Positions 32,401 through 43,639 of a stretch of 64,000 nt of DNA are shown here, piece by piece. Source of the stretch: Nageia nagi (Eukaryota > Pinophyta); contig JBITNC010000002.1 in NCBI GenBank assembly GCA_050084985.1, forward strand, positions 33,170,001 through 33,234,000, written 5' to 3'. Position 1 is the stretch's first letter. Every line of letters starts with the position of its first letter. Position numbers and translations under genes: made by a program. Under the pieces are notes generated by a model. The model was not told the origin of the DNA. It searched no databases and was given only the letters and a program-made list of their open reading frames with translations.

Positions 32401-34640
32401 TCTAAAATGCAATGTGCCAGCGTTAAGGCAATGCGCCATCATTCCCAAATATGGCACGAAGTAGATTGCATGATTGGGGCATGTTTCTGGAAATAATGGT
32501 GTAGAGTTAGGGGATTCATCACGAGTAGTGGAGTATAGAGATGCTCAACTTTCATGTACAAGAAGATTAAATGATGGATGCAAAAGGTTGCAAGGAGCAC
32601 ATTGAGTTGTTAGGCGACCAAGTGCATTGAGAATGAATTCAGAGGCGAGTCCGAGATAGTACTTAACGCACAGAGCCAGAGAGTTAAATTTGTGAAGTGA
32701 GGTGCAAAGGCACATTGAAAAAGTTAGCCTGATGAAACTTTTACAACAATTGGTTTGAGGCAAATATTGCAAATCAAATGCTAGAGTTTGTTGCATGGAC
32801 AAGTTTCAATGGATGGCTTCCCGTTTAGAATTCTCAATGTTTTGAAAGGTTTTTAAAATGATAGTTTATGTTGTGTGATGCGTGATGCACTAACAATGCA
32901 TGCCTATGGTAAGAGGATTTTTTTTTTTGAATAATCATTTTTGAATGATTATTACGATGCAAATTTAATATTTAATACTAAGGTAAGTAAAGGATCCATT
33001 TAAAATCCCATCGCTCCAACTTTAATAAAAAAATATATTTTTTTTTTATTTAATAAATTGTTTATTAAATAGATGAATTTACTTAAATTTAATGATGCAT
33101 GATTTATTTGTGTAATGATGTTATTGTTTAATTTAAGTTATATTCATTTATTTTGCAATGCAATGAAATGATTAGGACCTAACTCCCTCACCAAAAAGCA
33201 TCAAACTTAGGAATGTAGTTGAATTGAGAAAAGATAATTAATGAACCTAAAAAAAGATAATATAATCTCTTTAAAAAAATAATTTATTTCTAAATCATAG
33301 TAGGTATTTTATAGATGGAATGTTTAAACTTCAGATGAAACTTAACAAGAATCACTAAGTAAGACATAATTATTCATTTCGAAGATATGGATTATCAAAT
33401 TGCATTTATACTATGATAATCAAAAAATCCTCATTTAAATTTCAATGGACCTTGAAATGTTAAAATTGTTGTGATATGATGATGGATAGAAATATGAGAT
33501 TTGAAAGGAATGGGAAGATAAAACGATCAAATTGAAAAAAGGAGGTTCCAAGTTCGAAACTCTCCCCCCTTGCATCATGTGGATATCCTAATCACTATGT
33601 TCAAGAAAAGGTTAACAAAGTGTATGAATCAAACGTTAGAGGACCATAGAAAGGCAAATCATGTGAGGTAAGAAATGATAAATAGTCAAAAAGACTTCTA
33701 GAGTCATGAGTGACTAAGCTTGGAACCAATGTTGCAGCAAATTTGTGACTTATAGTTCAAAGGGTTCATAAGCAGCTTCAAACTCATTCGAAATTGATTG
33801 TTGTTGATTACAAGGTTCACAAGTAGCTTCCTCAAATTGGAGTTGGAAAAATTATTTCTCTATAAAGATAGCTATAACACAACCTTTATTTAACTTGTTT
33901 TAAAAAGCTAAGATCAAGTTGAAAGTAAAATTTATTAAACAAACACCCAAATAGGTGTAGGAGGTGACTATCTTGATAAGTTGCCCTTAGGAAGTAAGGT
34001 GTATTGTGAAATAATGGAAAGGAACGAGATGATTGTTGAAATTGTTTGATGTGTTAAATTGAAGATAACCTAAACAAGCTTGACAATTTTACTATGCATC
34101 TTAATTTTGTTTGAAACAATATATAATTATTTTTGAAGAAACTTTAAAAGATCCTACAAACTAATGGACTTAGAAAACATCATATTCATAATCTTTGGTT
34201 AAAAAAAATTATCTATAGAACTTCCCTAACTCTTCATACAATTTTATTTGCATATTCTTATTATGATGCTATAAAATAACTTTATAAGCAAACCTAACCA
34301 TATTTCAAATATGGTATTTCATAATCTATTACCAAATATGCTTGCAGAAAAATTACCAAACCCTAAACATTCCAAAGATCACATCATAAAATGTGTCCCA
34401 ACACAATTTAATAGGAAATCAGATTATAAAACAAGAAGCTTGAAACCAAAATATCCATAATATTAAGAATCTTTATAACATAGACCAAATTCGCTTTCAA
34501 TGTTTACCTAGAAAAGGTGATCTGATAAATTATGTAACTCCTATCACAAAATATCATTTGGCCTTAACATAGTCTTAAATTCTCATTTCTAAACTCTATT
34601 TTATAGTTGGAATTGGGTTACTTTCGAAAAATTACTTACG
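29431..34640. other. AT-rich region: chromovirus 3' LTR and unassigned repeats
   Basis: Apart from the SINE-like insertion (30693-30821) no gene or domain is visible. The first part must be the LTR that starts at 29411. Short tRNA-free, stop-rich sequence follows, with runs such as 'ttattattat' and 'aaaataaa'. An open frame at 32545-32802 (minus) has no recognisable domain. Confidence 0.5.
30676..30838 (+). mobile_element. SINE-like insertion with perfect 17-bp target duplication
   Basis: AAATGTGGGGGTAGTTT occurs at 30676-30692 and again, identical, at 30822-30838. The 129 bp between them begin ACCCAATGACGGGTACCCTA, contain 'accctagtggcaag' (like a pol III A box, TRGYNNAGTGG) and 'ggtcttgggttccaa' (like a B box, GGTTCRANNC), and end in an A-rich tail (TTCAAAATAAA). 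A long TSD, small size, tRNA-like boxes and an A-rich 3' end fit a tRNA-derived SINE. The box matches are imperfect, so the family is not assigned. It landed in the chromovirus LTR region. Confidence 0.72.
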
Positions 34641-34676
34641 TTCCTTTCATGTATGTATATTAACAAAAAAAAATGG

Positions 34677-34682
34677 TTTATT
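34677..34682 (-). terminator. Poly(A) signal of the minus-strand host gene
   Basis: AATAAA on the minus strand, about 135 bp after the putative stop codon at 34817-34819. The sequence between them is non-repetitive and fits a 3' UTR. Confidence 0.4.
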
Positions 34683-34816
34683 ACAAAAACCAGCTTTCAA
34701 TATAAACCCGTATCTCCATTGTCAAATCAAACGTTTGCGACTCGAATCAACATACCCAGACATCAAGACGTACACAGGAATCCAGGTTGTGCGATATTTA
34801 CTATTTACATGACCAG

Positions 34817-34830
34817 TTATGACTCTGGTA
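34817..34830 (-). CDS. Putative terminal exon of unidentified host gene
   Basis: Fourteen coding bases after an AG acceptor (34831-34832) would complete the split codon left by exon 34973-35012 and add V-P-E-S before TAA. The phase fits (one base plus two). The intron would be 142 bp. Short terminal exons are hard to prove from sequence alone. Confidence 0.35.
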
Positions 34831-34972
34831 CTTACAAATATTTTCACATCAAAAAATACACTTTATTACTTCCATGAACTCAAGTTTGTAAAGAGCAGAA
34901 AAATCTAACATTGGATCACATGATCCACAATTAAAATAAAACTTTACAGAAATGAAGAAATACAGCAGTTAC

Positions 34973-35012
34973 CAGCTTTATTAGGTGGATCTTTAAAATT
35001 TCTCTGAACATC
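34973..35012 (-). CDS. Putative host-gene exon
   Basis: Forty bases between a CTTCAG acceptor and a GTAACT donor encode 'DVQRNFKDPPNKA' plus one base. It starts in phase 0, matching the end of exon 35094-35231. The 81-bp intron between them has a pyrimidine-rich 3' end. Confidence 0.48.
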
Positions 35013-35093
35013 CTGAAGAAAACAGTTGAAAACAACAGTAAAGTGTTAATGGATTGAACCTGAGGAAAAAAATCAATTCTTATTAGTATTCAC

Positions 35094-35231
35094 ATACTCA
35101 CGTGTAGGCAGAATTGGCTTTAGAATAGGTTGAATGTTTAACTCCTTAACTAGGTCCAAAACTTGTTCGTTGCCTGTTGCCATAAAAACCCTCAAGACTC
35201 TTTCATTCAGCTTATTAGCATGCAAGGTTTT
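35094..35231 (-). CDS. Putative host-gene exon, best-supported of the 35-kb cluster
   Basis: A 46-codon exon, phase 0 on both sides: acceptor TTTCAACAG and donor GTGAAT. It encodes 'KTLHANKLNERVLRVFMATG', 'NEQVLDLVKELNIQPILKPI' and 'LPTREY'. The amphipathic helical look and even residue composition differ from the biased chance frames nearby. A nearer donor, GTGAGT, 14 bp upstream would break the frame with the next exon. I do not recognise the protein. Confidence 0.58.
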
Positions 35232-35301
35232 CTGTTGAAAGTTGAAGACTAAATCAACAACAATCAAAAGTTTACAACATAAAAATTTGAAGAGAGCTGA
35301 C

Positions 35302-35312
35302 CTCACATAAAT
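35302..35312 (-). CDS. Possible 11-bp microexon
   Basis: Eleven bases (ATTTATGTGAG) lie between TTTTTATGTAG and GTCAGC. They complete the codon split after 35364 and join in frame to exon 35094-35231, adding D-L-C-E. The upstream intron would be only 51 bp, short for plants, which lowers confidence. Confidence 0.28.
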
Positions 35313-35363
35313 CTACATAAAAAATGCAAAACTGTCTTACTTCAACCTTCCAATAAAATTTAC

Positions 35364-35419
35364 CTGCAGGTGGTAGGCTTATTATACGCTTGATACAACA
35401 TTCAATTCCACACCAGCAG
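35364..35419 (-). CDS. Possible host-gene exon
   Basis: Fifty-six bases with donor CTGCAG/GTAAAT encode 'CWCGIECCIKRIISLPPA' with split codons at both ends. Its 3' phase fits only through the 11-bp microexon. Its 5' intron would be 47 bp, below the normal plant minimum, so the acceptor chosen here is uncertain. Confidence 0.33.
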
Positions 35420-35466
35420 CTTGTATTTATTTGTTTAGTTTTCAATTAGTTAATACCATGATCTAC

Positions 35467-35536
35467 TCATCCAAAGGAACTCTTGCCAAATATGCTCTCT
35501 TTGAAAAATATATTAAACAATCTCCACAACTCGCAG
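35467..35536 (-). CDS. Possible host-gene exon
   Basis: Seventy bases encode 'ASCGDCLIYFSKRAYLARVP' and then L-D, with split codons at both ends whose phases match exon 36357-36422 upstream and 35364-35419 downstream. The acceptor (GCAGTTTAG) is weak and the donor is GTAGAT. Confidence 0.35.
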
Positions 35537-36356
35537 CTAAACTGCTTTCCAAGCTTCATCCAAGTCCACTCAAGTTCGTTGTATTTTTAATTGAATGATA
35601 ATGACAGCATCAGACACCATTACAGTGGATGAAATGCAGTCCGTAAAAAAGAAATCCAATGGCAACAATCACAGTTTTGGAAAGAAAACTTGCTCCGGCC
35701 ATGAATTTACAATTTTACATATTCTATACAGACCATATGCTCTATTACTTAAACCTCCCTCATCTTTCTAATCATACAACTCTCTCTATATAGAACAAGG
35801 TTCTTTTAATCCCCATCTCAATCTGCATATGGCATTTTTAATGTAAAATGGAATAAGAATGTTACAGATTTTCTTCAGATTAGCCCTTTATTGAAGATAC
35901 TCCTTTTGCTTTTGGCTATAGGGATGATAAAAATATAGTTATATGTAAGATAATTTTGAGTCCTATACTTTCTCATACAAAATAGCCTTGAAGCCTACGC
36001 TTTCCTATTCACATAATCTTTCTCATGAAGATTTTTATGCTGGATTATGTCTTTAGCTCATATAATGAAAAACTCTTCAGTCTCATACATAGGTCAGTAA
36101 TTTTCACTAAATTCTTGCCTTGTTAAGCTAAGAGTTATCTAAACTGTTCCTTATATTTTTCAAATTGTAACGAACAAAAAACAATAATGACAGAATAGAA
36201 AACAGCTAGAAATGACAAAGAGAATGATCAGCAAAATTTGTCCCGATATTTGATAAAAAAAAGTCAAAAGCAGTGACATAAATTTGGATAGTAACTTGTC
36301 TTAGCAAAGTTACGGGATACCCCTCCCCCTCTCCTTGCCACATATCAAATACATAC

Positions 36357-36422
36357 AGAACTGCACAGTGACAGCAGGGAAGCATTGTGGTGACATATCC
36401 AACAAATCAAGTATAGATGGCA
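36357..36422 (-). CDS. Putative host-gene exon
   Basis: Sixty-six bases between GAAATAG and a consensus donor GTATGT encode 'PSILDLLDMSPQCFPAVTVQ' and F, with two bases at the start and one at the end. The upstream intron would hold the whole 37794-53514 gypsy element. The matching upstream phase was not found, so an exon is still missing. Confidence 0.45.
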
Positions 36423-37793
36423 CTATTTCATCAACAAGAGATTATAATTTTTTTAAATGAAATTTTGCAATTCACTTATGAATAAGAAATGAAGACATTA
36501 AACAATAAGAAAACTAAAAAAAATTACACGACTCCTTGATCAATCAAATGTCATCTTTTCATCACATGCTAGTGAAACCATTTGTTATGTTCTATCTTTT
36601 TTAATTTGAAGTTTATGCTTTTTTATGCATATTGTATCCAAGCAAATCTATATCAACGGGTTTTGAAAAAATGCTTGACCTGTACCCGCATCCAATACCA
36701 GATCTATATCTCATACAATATCTGTTTCCATGCAACTATGTCTTAGATAAAAGCAAAATAGAAAAACTAAATCACACTAGGCTATAAAACACCTAGCATA
36801 ATTTGTGCGAAAAGGAAACAAACCAATGAACATCCTTCAGTTATCTATTTAACGCTTGCCCTCATTAAGACAAACTTGTGGCATAGTTTTGCAGAAGCCA
36901 TTTTTCTTGTTTTTTTTGTTCCATTCAAAAATTTGTTAATCAAATCATGATTACGAATTTCATTCAGAAGGTGCTTTAAGTAGTATGTTTGTTATAAGTT
37001 TCTGCACTTCTTTTTACTTATATAGTATTTACTATTTTCCAAGTAAAATTTAACATTTTATTAGTAAAACATAATTCTCTTCCTCTAGCTTACAACTTTT
37101 ATAAATTAGTTTTCATTTCATCTTAATTCAAAAAATACATGTAATCATCTCCAATGCCCAAAGTGAAAAAGTACAAGGGAAAAAAGTTATTTTTTGATAG
37201 GACAGAGCTACATCTCACACACGTCTTAGATTTTCCTTTGGCCAAGTGCAACATCCAATTGTTCCTAGCGTACCTAGGTCTAGACTGGCAACCATACCCT
37301 TACAAGAAAAGTCATGTAATTCTTCAACTACTGAATAATATTAAGTTGGTGACTTTTTGTTCTAGAAAAACATATCTGATTGTACTTGTAAGTTTTAGTT
37401 TTTTTTTCCAATTTTAGCTTTACAGAAAGAAATTAATACACAAGGGTTTTCCAGTTCACAGTCTCAACGTGTTCAAAATTGTTTTCCACAGTTAAAAAGA
37501 AAAAAGAGTTGTATAAAAATTCCAGAACATTAGAATTTGAACCATGTTTCAGTAATTACCATGTGTTAGATTTCAATTCATTTTATAGCCCTGTAAAAAA
37601 TGTTTCAGTGGGCTCCTAACAAAGCACCAAGCATAATGTATGGGAGACGAAAAGAAAACTCTTTATAGCTCAAAGTTACTATGATGCATTCTTATTTGAT
37701 ATTTAACAAATCCTTGTCCTCACAAAGACAAATTTGCCTTAATTTTTTACAAAATACATTTTTCTTGTTTTTCTCTATTACATGCCCACTTTA
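36423..37793. other. Putative host intron, left of the gypsy element
   Basis: No mobile-element domain is seen. A plus-strand frame at 37154-37417 is probably chance. This and 53515-53748 would be the two halves of one intron split by the gypsy insertion. Confidence 0.4.
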
Positions 37794-38554
37794 TGTCACA
37801 TGTCATTAACATTCACAAGGGAATATACGGGTGAACACATGTCACTCACTATTGAAAGGGAGAAAAAATATATCATATTATATGAGTATACATGTAAGAG
37901 AATAAAAAATGTTAAGGAATATAGAAGACTTACAAGGAAAGGTGTGTAAGAGAATATGTTGCCTAAGATATTTCTCTTACATAAGACCATAAATGCAAAC
38001 CATGGGTTTGCATATATTTTGTATTGAGTTTACTCATTTGGAAGGTTGCCCCCTTGAAGAGGTGTACGATATGCAAGAGAAGTATCATTCCTATTATTAT
38101 GTTCAACTTTACATCTACTCATGTTAGGGGAGTTGGGGAAGCAATGAGAATGGAGCAGAAGGCCCAAGTTCAAATCTCCCTACCTCTTCATGGTAGAACA
38201 AGTAGAAATCCTATAGATTCTCAAGTGTGTTCAGGTCTAGGTGCAAGCCCTTGATGACTTTGATGGGATAGATACCTCCCAATCATGCCACAGAAATCGA
38301 AGGTGGCCCCCATCAGGAGGTTTTCCGCCATATAAAAAATATGTTCAACTTGACTTTTCTACAATCTTTTATTTAAATTATTCGTTATTTCTACTAATCA
38401 TCTTTTACTTTTTGGCTAAAATCCTTTTCAAAACCAAACTTCTAGTATTTGTGAAGGTCCATACCAAATCCTTTAGTAAACCAATCACCGACAAAAAACC
38501 CCTAATTCTTGGAAGTTACATAATATATGATTTAGTTGTCTTGAAGGTTAATCA
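37794..38554 (+). repeat. 5' LTR of the 37.8-53.5 kb gypsy element
   Basis: It starts TGTCACATGTCATTA and ends ...TTAATCA just before the PBS. It matches 49477-49870 ('tgtaagagaatatg.t.cctaa.atatttct', 'gcatatattttgtattga') and, after the hAT, 53369-53514 ('gatccataccaaatcctt'). Confidence 0.82.
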
Positions 38555-38558
38555 TAAA

Positions 38559-38572
38559 TGGTATTAGAGTTC
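38559..38572 (+). promoter_or_regulatory. Primer-binding site
   Basis: TGGTATTAGAGTTC starts four bases after the LTR end. It differs by one base in its first 11 from TGGTATCAGAGC (initiator-Met tRNA). Confidence 0.72.
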
Positions 38573-39768
38573 CTTCAAGGGCTTAAATTTATTTTAAAAA
38601 TAAATAAAAATAAAAAATTATTTCCCAATTTCAATTTGCTTTCCTATTTTTTCTTTCCTTTATGAATAAGTAGTAGGTCACAAACCCTACAACAAGGTGG
38701 ATTTAAATTATCATGAAGGATTTATCATTATTGGCTAAGCATGCTAGTGCATGGAGCTCTATGTGAAGTGAGGTACAAAAAACTATCCACCAATACCCAA
38801 GCCTCAACCAGAACCCACACACAATTTTGAACTCCCACATGCCTCACATATATCAAGAGACCCCTTGTAAGTTATATATAAACCTAGCCATAGAAAGCTT
38901 GTCAACCTTGTAAATATTTTGAAGTGCATCAGGAAGATCATGCTCACATACTTCAAAAATAGTAGATAGTGTGGCTAAGAGCAAAAGATCCTTCCTTCTT
39001 GGGTAGTGACTTGAAATATTGGGCCAAGTATTATTTATTGTGTTGGAAATTGAGCTCAATCGAAGACCGTTTGAAGTTGAAGATCAAACTAATTCTCTAT
39101 CAACTAGACTTGGTCAACAAATCATTCATCTTCGAAAAGGCATAACTTTTTGTATAGACATCCAATTGAGTTGATTCTTTTTGCATTGGATAGTCCTTTA
39201 CGATACCTTTCCAACGAGTATACGCATGCCTACCTTTGTTGAAGATGTGACCATCGTCTTGGCCGTTTTCCTACAAACTGTCCAATCTCTGCACGCCTAA
39301 TTTAGAATGTGCGGGTTGTTTTTTTTCTCTCAATTTAGATTTAGGAGTTGCTATTTTGAGTCTTTGTTTCACCTAGTTGATGTCTAGCATGTTAGGTTAA
39401 TTTTAGGACATCTAGATTTATGCTTTTCCAAGATTGAATTGTAAGAAGTTGAGTTTATCCAACTTGAGTCTATTTTTAGTTGAGTCTATATTTAGGATTG
39501 TCCAAATCCTATATATGTATGTAAAGATTTCGTTTTTAATCAATGAAAGTAATATTCTACTTCTCATTGTGTCCCATGCATATCAAAGGGCTGTAAAAAA
39601 TGCATAGTGCTATACCTAGCAGACCTCGGCTTACCATGTTCGGTCTTTCTACATGAACCTCTAAAAAAGTAGCCAAGTAAAATAAAGTCCGAAAATCACT
39701 CAGCAATCCTCTGAAGAATCAATCACTTTGATATAGCACTAAGGTAACATTTTCAACAAACTCAAAAT
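38573..39768. other. Leader of the gypsy element, with possible solo LTR
   Basis: There are no coding domains. A TG-starting block at 39041 (TGTTGGAAATTGAGCTC), with 'cctatatatgtatgtaaag' and 'aatcaatgaaagtaatattc' near its end (39566), has the layout of a copia LTR (TATA box, then poly(A)-like end). No target duplication confirms it. Confidence 0.4.
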
Positions 39769-40990
39769 GCCTCCTAAAACAAGAATGGAAACCCACTTGC
39801 AACAAATCAAGGAACAACTATCTTAATTCACCCTCCTCAATGATAAGTTGACCCAAATAGTTGACATGTCCAATGGCTTTCAAATTGCCTAAAATACTTT
39901 GGCACAATAGGTGTCCACCCTCAAAAAATAGAAGAAAACCAAATGGAACCAAATGAAGAGCATGACAGAAACAATCATTCTACCGATTAAACCTCCACAC
40001 CAAACATGGCAAAATTGCCAAAGATAAGCTTTCCAAGACTTGATGGCCAAAACCCTCAAAGAACTCCATCGAACTCAATATAACCAACAAGTCTATTTGG
40101 TGGCATTCTTCCTCAACCATGAGGCTAATCATCGGTACCAATGCTTACAAAAATTGCATCATACACTAGGTTGGACTTGATTCATAGACGAACTCCTCAC
40201 CACTTTGAACCAAATGAATTTAAGGACCTCACTATTAGCATGACCAAATTATGCCAAAAGGTACAATTAAAGAGTCCCTCGCAACATTTTGAGAAGCTAG
40301 CTTACCTTACATTTACAATGGTGCTACCATACAACTTCTTCGGAGTTGCTTCATTAGCAATTCACAAGGGGATATCAAGATTGAGGTCTAGCTCTTCAAC
40401 CCTAATACCTAGATGAAGGCAATGAGCCTCATCAAACTCATGAAAGAAAAGTGTAATGATCAACGAAGAACCAATTGTTCATTACCCGTTCACAACAAGT
40501 CAGCAAAACCTTTTTGAGACAGTCCTAAACCACCAATAGTAAAGCAATTATACCCTTAAGAAATGCAAACATGGAGGGTTAAAGGACTCTTGCTATTGTG
40601 ACAAAAAATGGTCATCGAGTCACACATGCAAGGAGCAATGAATATAGTTACTCAATGTCAAAGCCAACCCATCTTATGAACCAATCAAGGAAGAAATTAC
40701 AACACAACCTAAAGCAAAGCAAGAACCCTTACAATATAACAACCATTTACAAAGGATGTCCTTGAGATTTTTGAAATACTTTGATAGGAATCACATCTCT
40801 GCAAATTGTAAAGGTTTTCAAGTACATCAAAGGGCACCAGGCGTTTGCACTCTTCAATTCAAGCACACATAGCTTTGTCGATCGTGAATTAAGAAGGTCA
40901 ATTGTTTTGTCTATGGCAATAATAATTTTCAAGTCATAGTAGCAAATGGTATAAAAATGTCCAATGAAAGCAAATGTCTATAATGACCCT
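39769..40990 (+). pseudogene. Gypsy gag remnant
   Basis: ATG at 39769 opens 'MPPKTRMETHLQQIKEQ'. 'LPKISFPRLDGQNPQ' (about 40012-40060) is the gag core opening (F..FDG.NP). 'CYCDKKWSSSHTC' (about 40590-40630) is a zinc knuckle of the C-x-C...W..H-x-C form typical of chromovirus gags. Numerous stops and frame changes. Confidence 0.75.
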
Positions 40991-41389
40991 TACATAATCA
41001 CGCAATTAGCCTTAATATCATTGTAAGTCGGCCTTAGGTCATAGAGATTAGTGCAACAATCAAATTTGCATATAAATAGGAGCATGGGTTGCATCCATAG
41101 ACATCATAGTATCTAATTCGATATCTTCACATGCTTGGGAGATCACTCCCTCAAAGTGATGGTAATCTTCAAGATCTCTTATTGATTATTCACGACGAAC
41201 TTATGTTATTCATTGTTCTAGATTTAGCAAATTACACATGGTGTTCCATTATTAATTGATTTCCCAATCTATTGTCTACTACAATTGGTTACTTTTGATT
41301 ACTAGAATTGTGGAGTTCACATTTGTCAACTATTTGTACTAGTTGAATCGTAATAATGTCGCAATGTTCGACTAAACATAAGGAACCAT

Positions 41390-41614
41390 CAACTACAATT
41401 GCACTTTATGCCCTTCAATTGGGAGGATGTGACTTGATCCTATGGCATCAATGGTTGTGAATCCTCTACCCAATAGTATGGTATTTCTCTAAACTATGGA
41501 TGCAATTTAAAAATAAAGATAAATCTGACACCTAGGGGCCACAAGCAAATTCCTTGCAAATTATCTCATCTCACAAAATGGAAAAACTCCTAAAGAAGGC
41601 TTATTATGCGGTAG
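41390..41614 (+). pseudogene. Protease C-terminal end of the gypsy element
   Basis: 'LQLGGCDLILWHQWL', then 'IVWYFSKLWMQFKN', corresponds to the protease end ('LGGCDLVLG.QWL...GPI.WDF..L.M.F'). The RT start that should follow is found only at 46305, so an insertion begins soon after this segment. Confidence 0.75.
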
Positions 41615-42394
41615 TGTGTAATAAGCCCAAATTAAAAGATAGCAAAGTCAACCCACTTTGACCACCCTAACTTAGTAGGAAATCCTCCAAAAATGTGGCG
41701 TTGGGTTTATGCATGCGTTTAATGTGTTTTGTTTTCATTAAAAATACTTTTGTGTACTTTGTATTTAATAAAGCCACAAATTGGCAATAAAGGCCCACAA
41801 CCATGTAAGGAAACCCTAAAAGTGTAATCAAGGGCTAGGACATTAGGGATGTCAATGCAAGATTAAAACATTTGCTTATATAAGGAAAGGGTTTGCTCCA
41901 TTTAGGGTATGCTTGATTATTGATATTGTAATGAGTCCTTGTGATTCTCATCTCCATAGTGCATAGGTGATGATCCCTAGCATGTATGGAAACTCTACAA
42001 CTGACAAGTGATGGCCCTTGTTGTTGTATTGCCCTAGGGTGATGCTCCCCTAGACCCCCAATATTCAAAAAATACAAAAAGAGGTACCCAAGAGGAGTTC
42101 ATGGCATTTGTGGCAGTTTCAACTTTCAGTTTGGTGTGTTGTTTCAGTTCAGATCTGAGAAGTCAGCCTACCCAAGGCAGTCGCCCATCTTTTGAGGTTA
42201 CTTTTCAGACATTTCTAAGGAGTTTTGCATTTGTTCCAGCACAAGAAACCCATCGCCCATTTGTACTGGTTTGGCATATCTAAATAAATACATTTGGCTG
42301 GTCTCTCCTCATATTTGGTGTTATTTTCAATATTATTTCAGTATTTTATTATTTCTGTAATTTATTTCTGCAATTTCAAATTAGGGTTTCTACA
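41615..42394 (+). repeat. LTR-like block
   Basis: It begins TGTGTAATAAGCCC, has a TATA-like 'gcttatataaggaaa' near 41875 and ends 'agggtttctaca', followed by an A-run and TGGCATAGTGGG, which could be a degraded PBS. No second copy is in the window. Confidence 0.4.
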
Positions 42395-42511
42395 TTAAAA
42401 AAAAAAGAACATGGCATAGTGGGACAATTCTATCAAATGGAGTTGGTCTCAATCTAAATAATAGAACTTCAAGAAAAAATGCAAGCCATCCTCACCAAGT
42501 ATGATAAGCAT

Positions 42512-42692
42512 GTGAGAGATTTTAGAATTATGCCTTATGATTTCATTAACAAGTATAGGTATTTATACAAACATTCTACAAGAACTTGATTGTCTTCACC
42601 CTCAACTAACAACTCATAAGATACTCAACTACAACTATCTCAAACATTATACCCATGATGTAATACTATTCCTAACAAATCCCCCCCTTATT
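42512..42692 (-). repeat. Copia-like short LTR and purine tract, minus strand
   Basis: On the minus strand TAAGGGGGGGATT (plus 42680-42692) precedes TGTTAGGAATAG, a PPT-LTR junction. The LTR would run left to about 42512 (TGAGAGATTTTAG on the plus strand), about 170 bp. Only one copy is seen. Confidence 0.45.
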
Positions 42693-42847
42693 ACATCAAT
42701 CTCTAAATGGGGATAGGTGGACTAACAACACTTGATGAACACATATAGTAGTTCATCAAAACATAAGGTATGAGTAGGGGCACACATCTACTCATGACAA
42801 AAAATAGTGGAACTCACCTCACTATGATTCTTCATTTGACCTTGGAC

Positions 42848-43110
42848 AGGGACACACTCAATCATCCATGATTCACTTCTGCAACTATATAGGGACATGC
42901 ACATAGGGACAAACACTTCCGTCGTAGGTCTTACAACAAATGTGTATAGGGACAAACACAAACACCGAAATGATGAACATCAACACACACATTCAATCAT
43001 AATCACCATCTATGATTAAGGGCATACATGCCAATCATCTTCAACAATTGTGACTGGGGACAAACACATTCAATCACATCATCTTGTGAATGGGGACAAA
43101 CACATCCATT
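42848..43110. repeat. Scattered 'gggacaaacaca' motif
   Basis: AGGGACAAACAC or GGGGACAAACACAT recurs at about 42908, 42948, 43038 and 43093, with shorter forms at 42848 and 42889. Spacing is irregular, 20-90 bp. Its position just inside the minus-strand copia-like LTR suggests decayed leader or 3' sequence of that element. Confidence 0.55.
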
Positions 43111-43639
43111 CACATTAAGTGAAGTATAGTTCTTTTTTTACCCATACAAATCCTTGAGCTTGCCTCTTTGACCAAGAGGATCCTTATGGTAACCTTCTCA
43201 TCCTACCAAACTACATGGATCACCAATCATTACAACTAGTAGGTGTGGTAGAGCATATCACTACTTACAAGTATTACCTTATCGATTTGAGGTCAAGTCT
43301 TCATTTTCTCCACTTATTTGTGACAACTCAAAGCATATTCAAATTTTCAATCAAGCACATATTATGTGAGGAAAGCATATATCCTCCCACCTTGATGTGA
43401 ACTACTCTTTTGGGAGTGTCGGGTACCATCAACCTTGCACTCCAAATACAGTAATTTTCTGTAAGATTTTATATAGTAAATTCCATTTACTATTTATTTT
43501 GTTGGTACCTAAAAATATGAACACTAAAAAATGTCAAACCAAAATAAAACACCAAGTAAACAATATCATAACAACTAGTCCCTAGAGAAAAGGACAACTA
43601 GTCCCTCAGCTTGGTGTGCTCTCCATGAAAGGTTTCTAA

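Noticed and set aside
35457-35600. 47-codon plus-strand frame beginning MIYSSKGTLAKYALFEKYIK
   Set aside because: Protein-like in look, but it overlaps the minus-strand exon candidate, has no domain and stands alone; either reading could be chance.
38024-38567. Frames in the first gypsy LTR
   Set aside because: LTR sequence repeated at 49.5 kb where the frames are not conserved.
42848-43110. CRISPR-like spaced repeats
   Set aside because: The motif is short, variable and irregularly spaced, in a plant transposon context.
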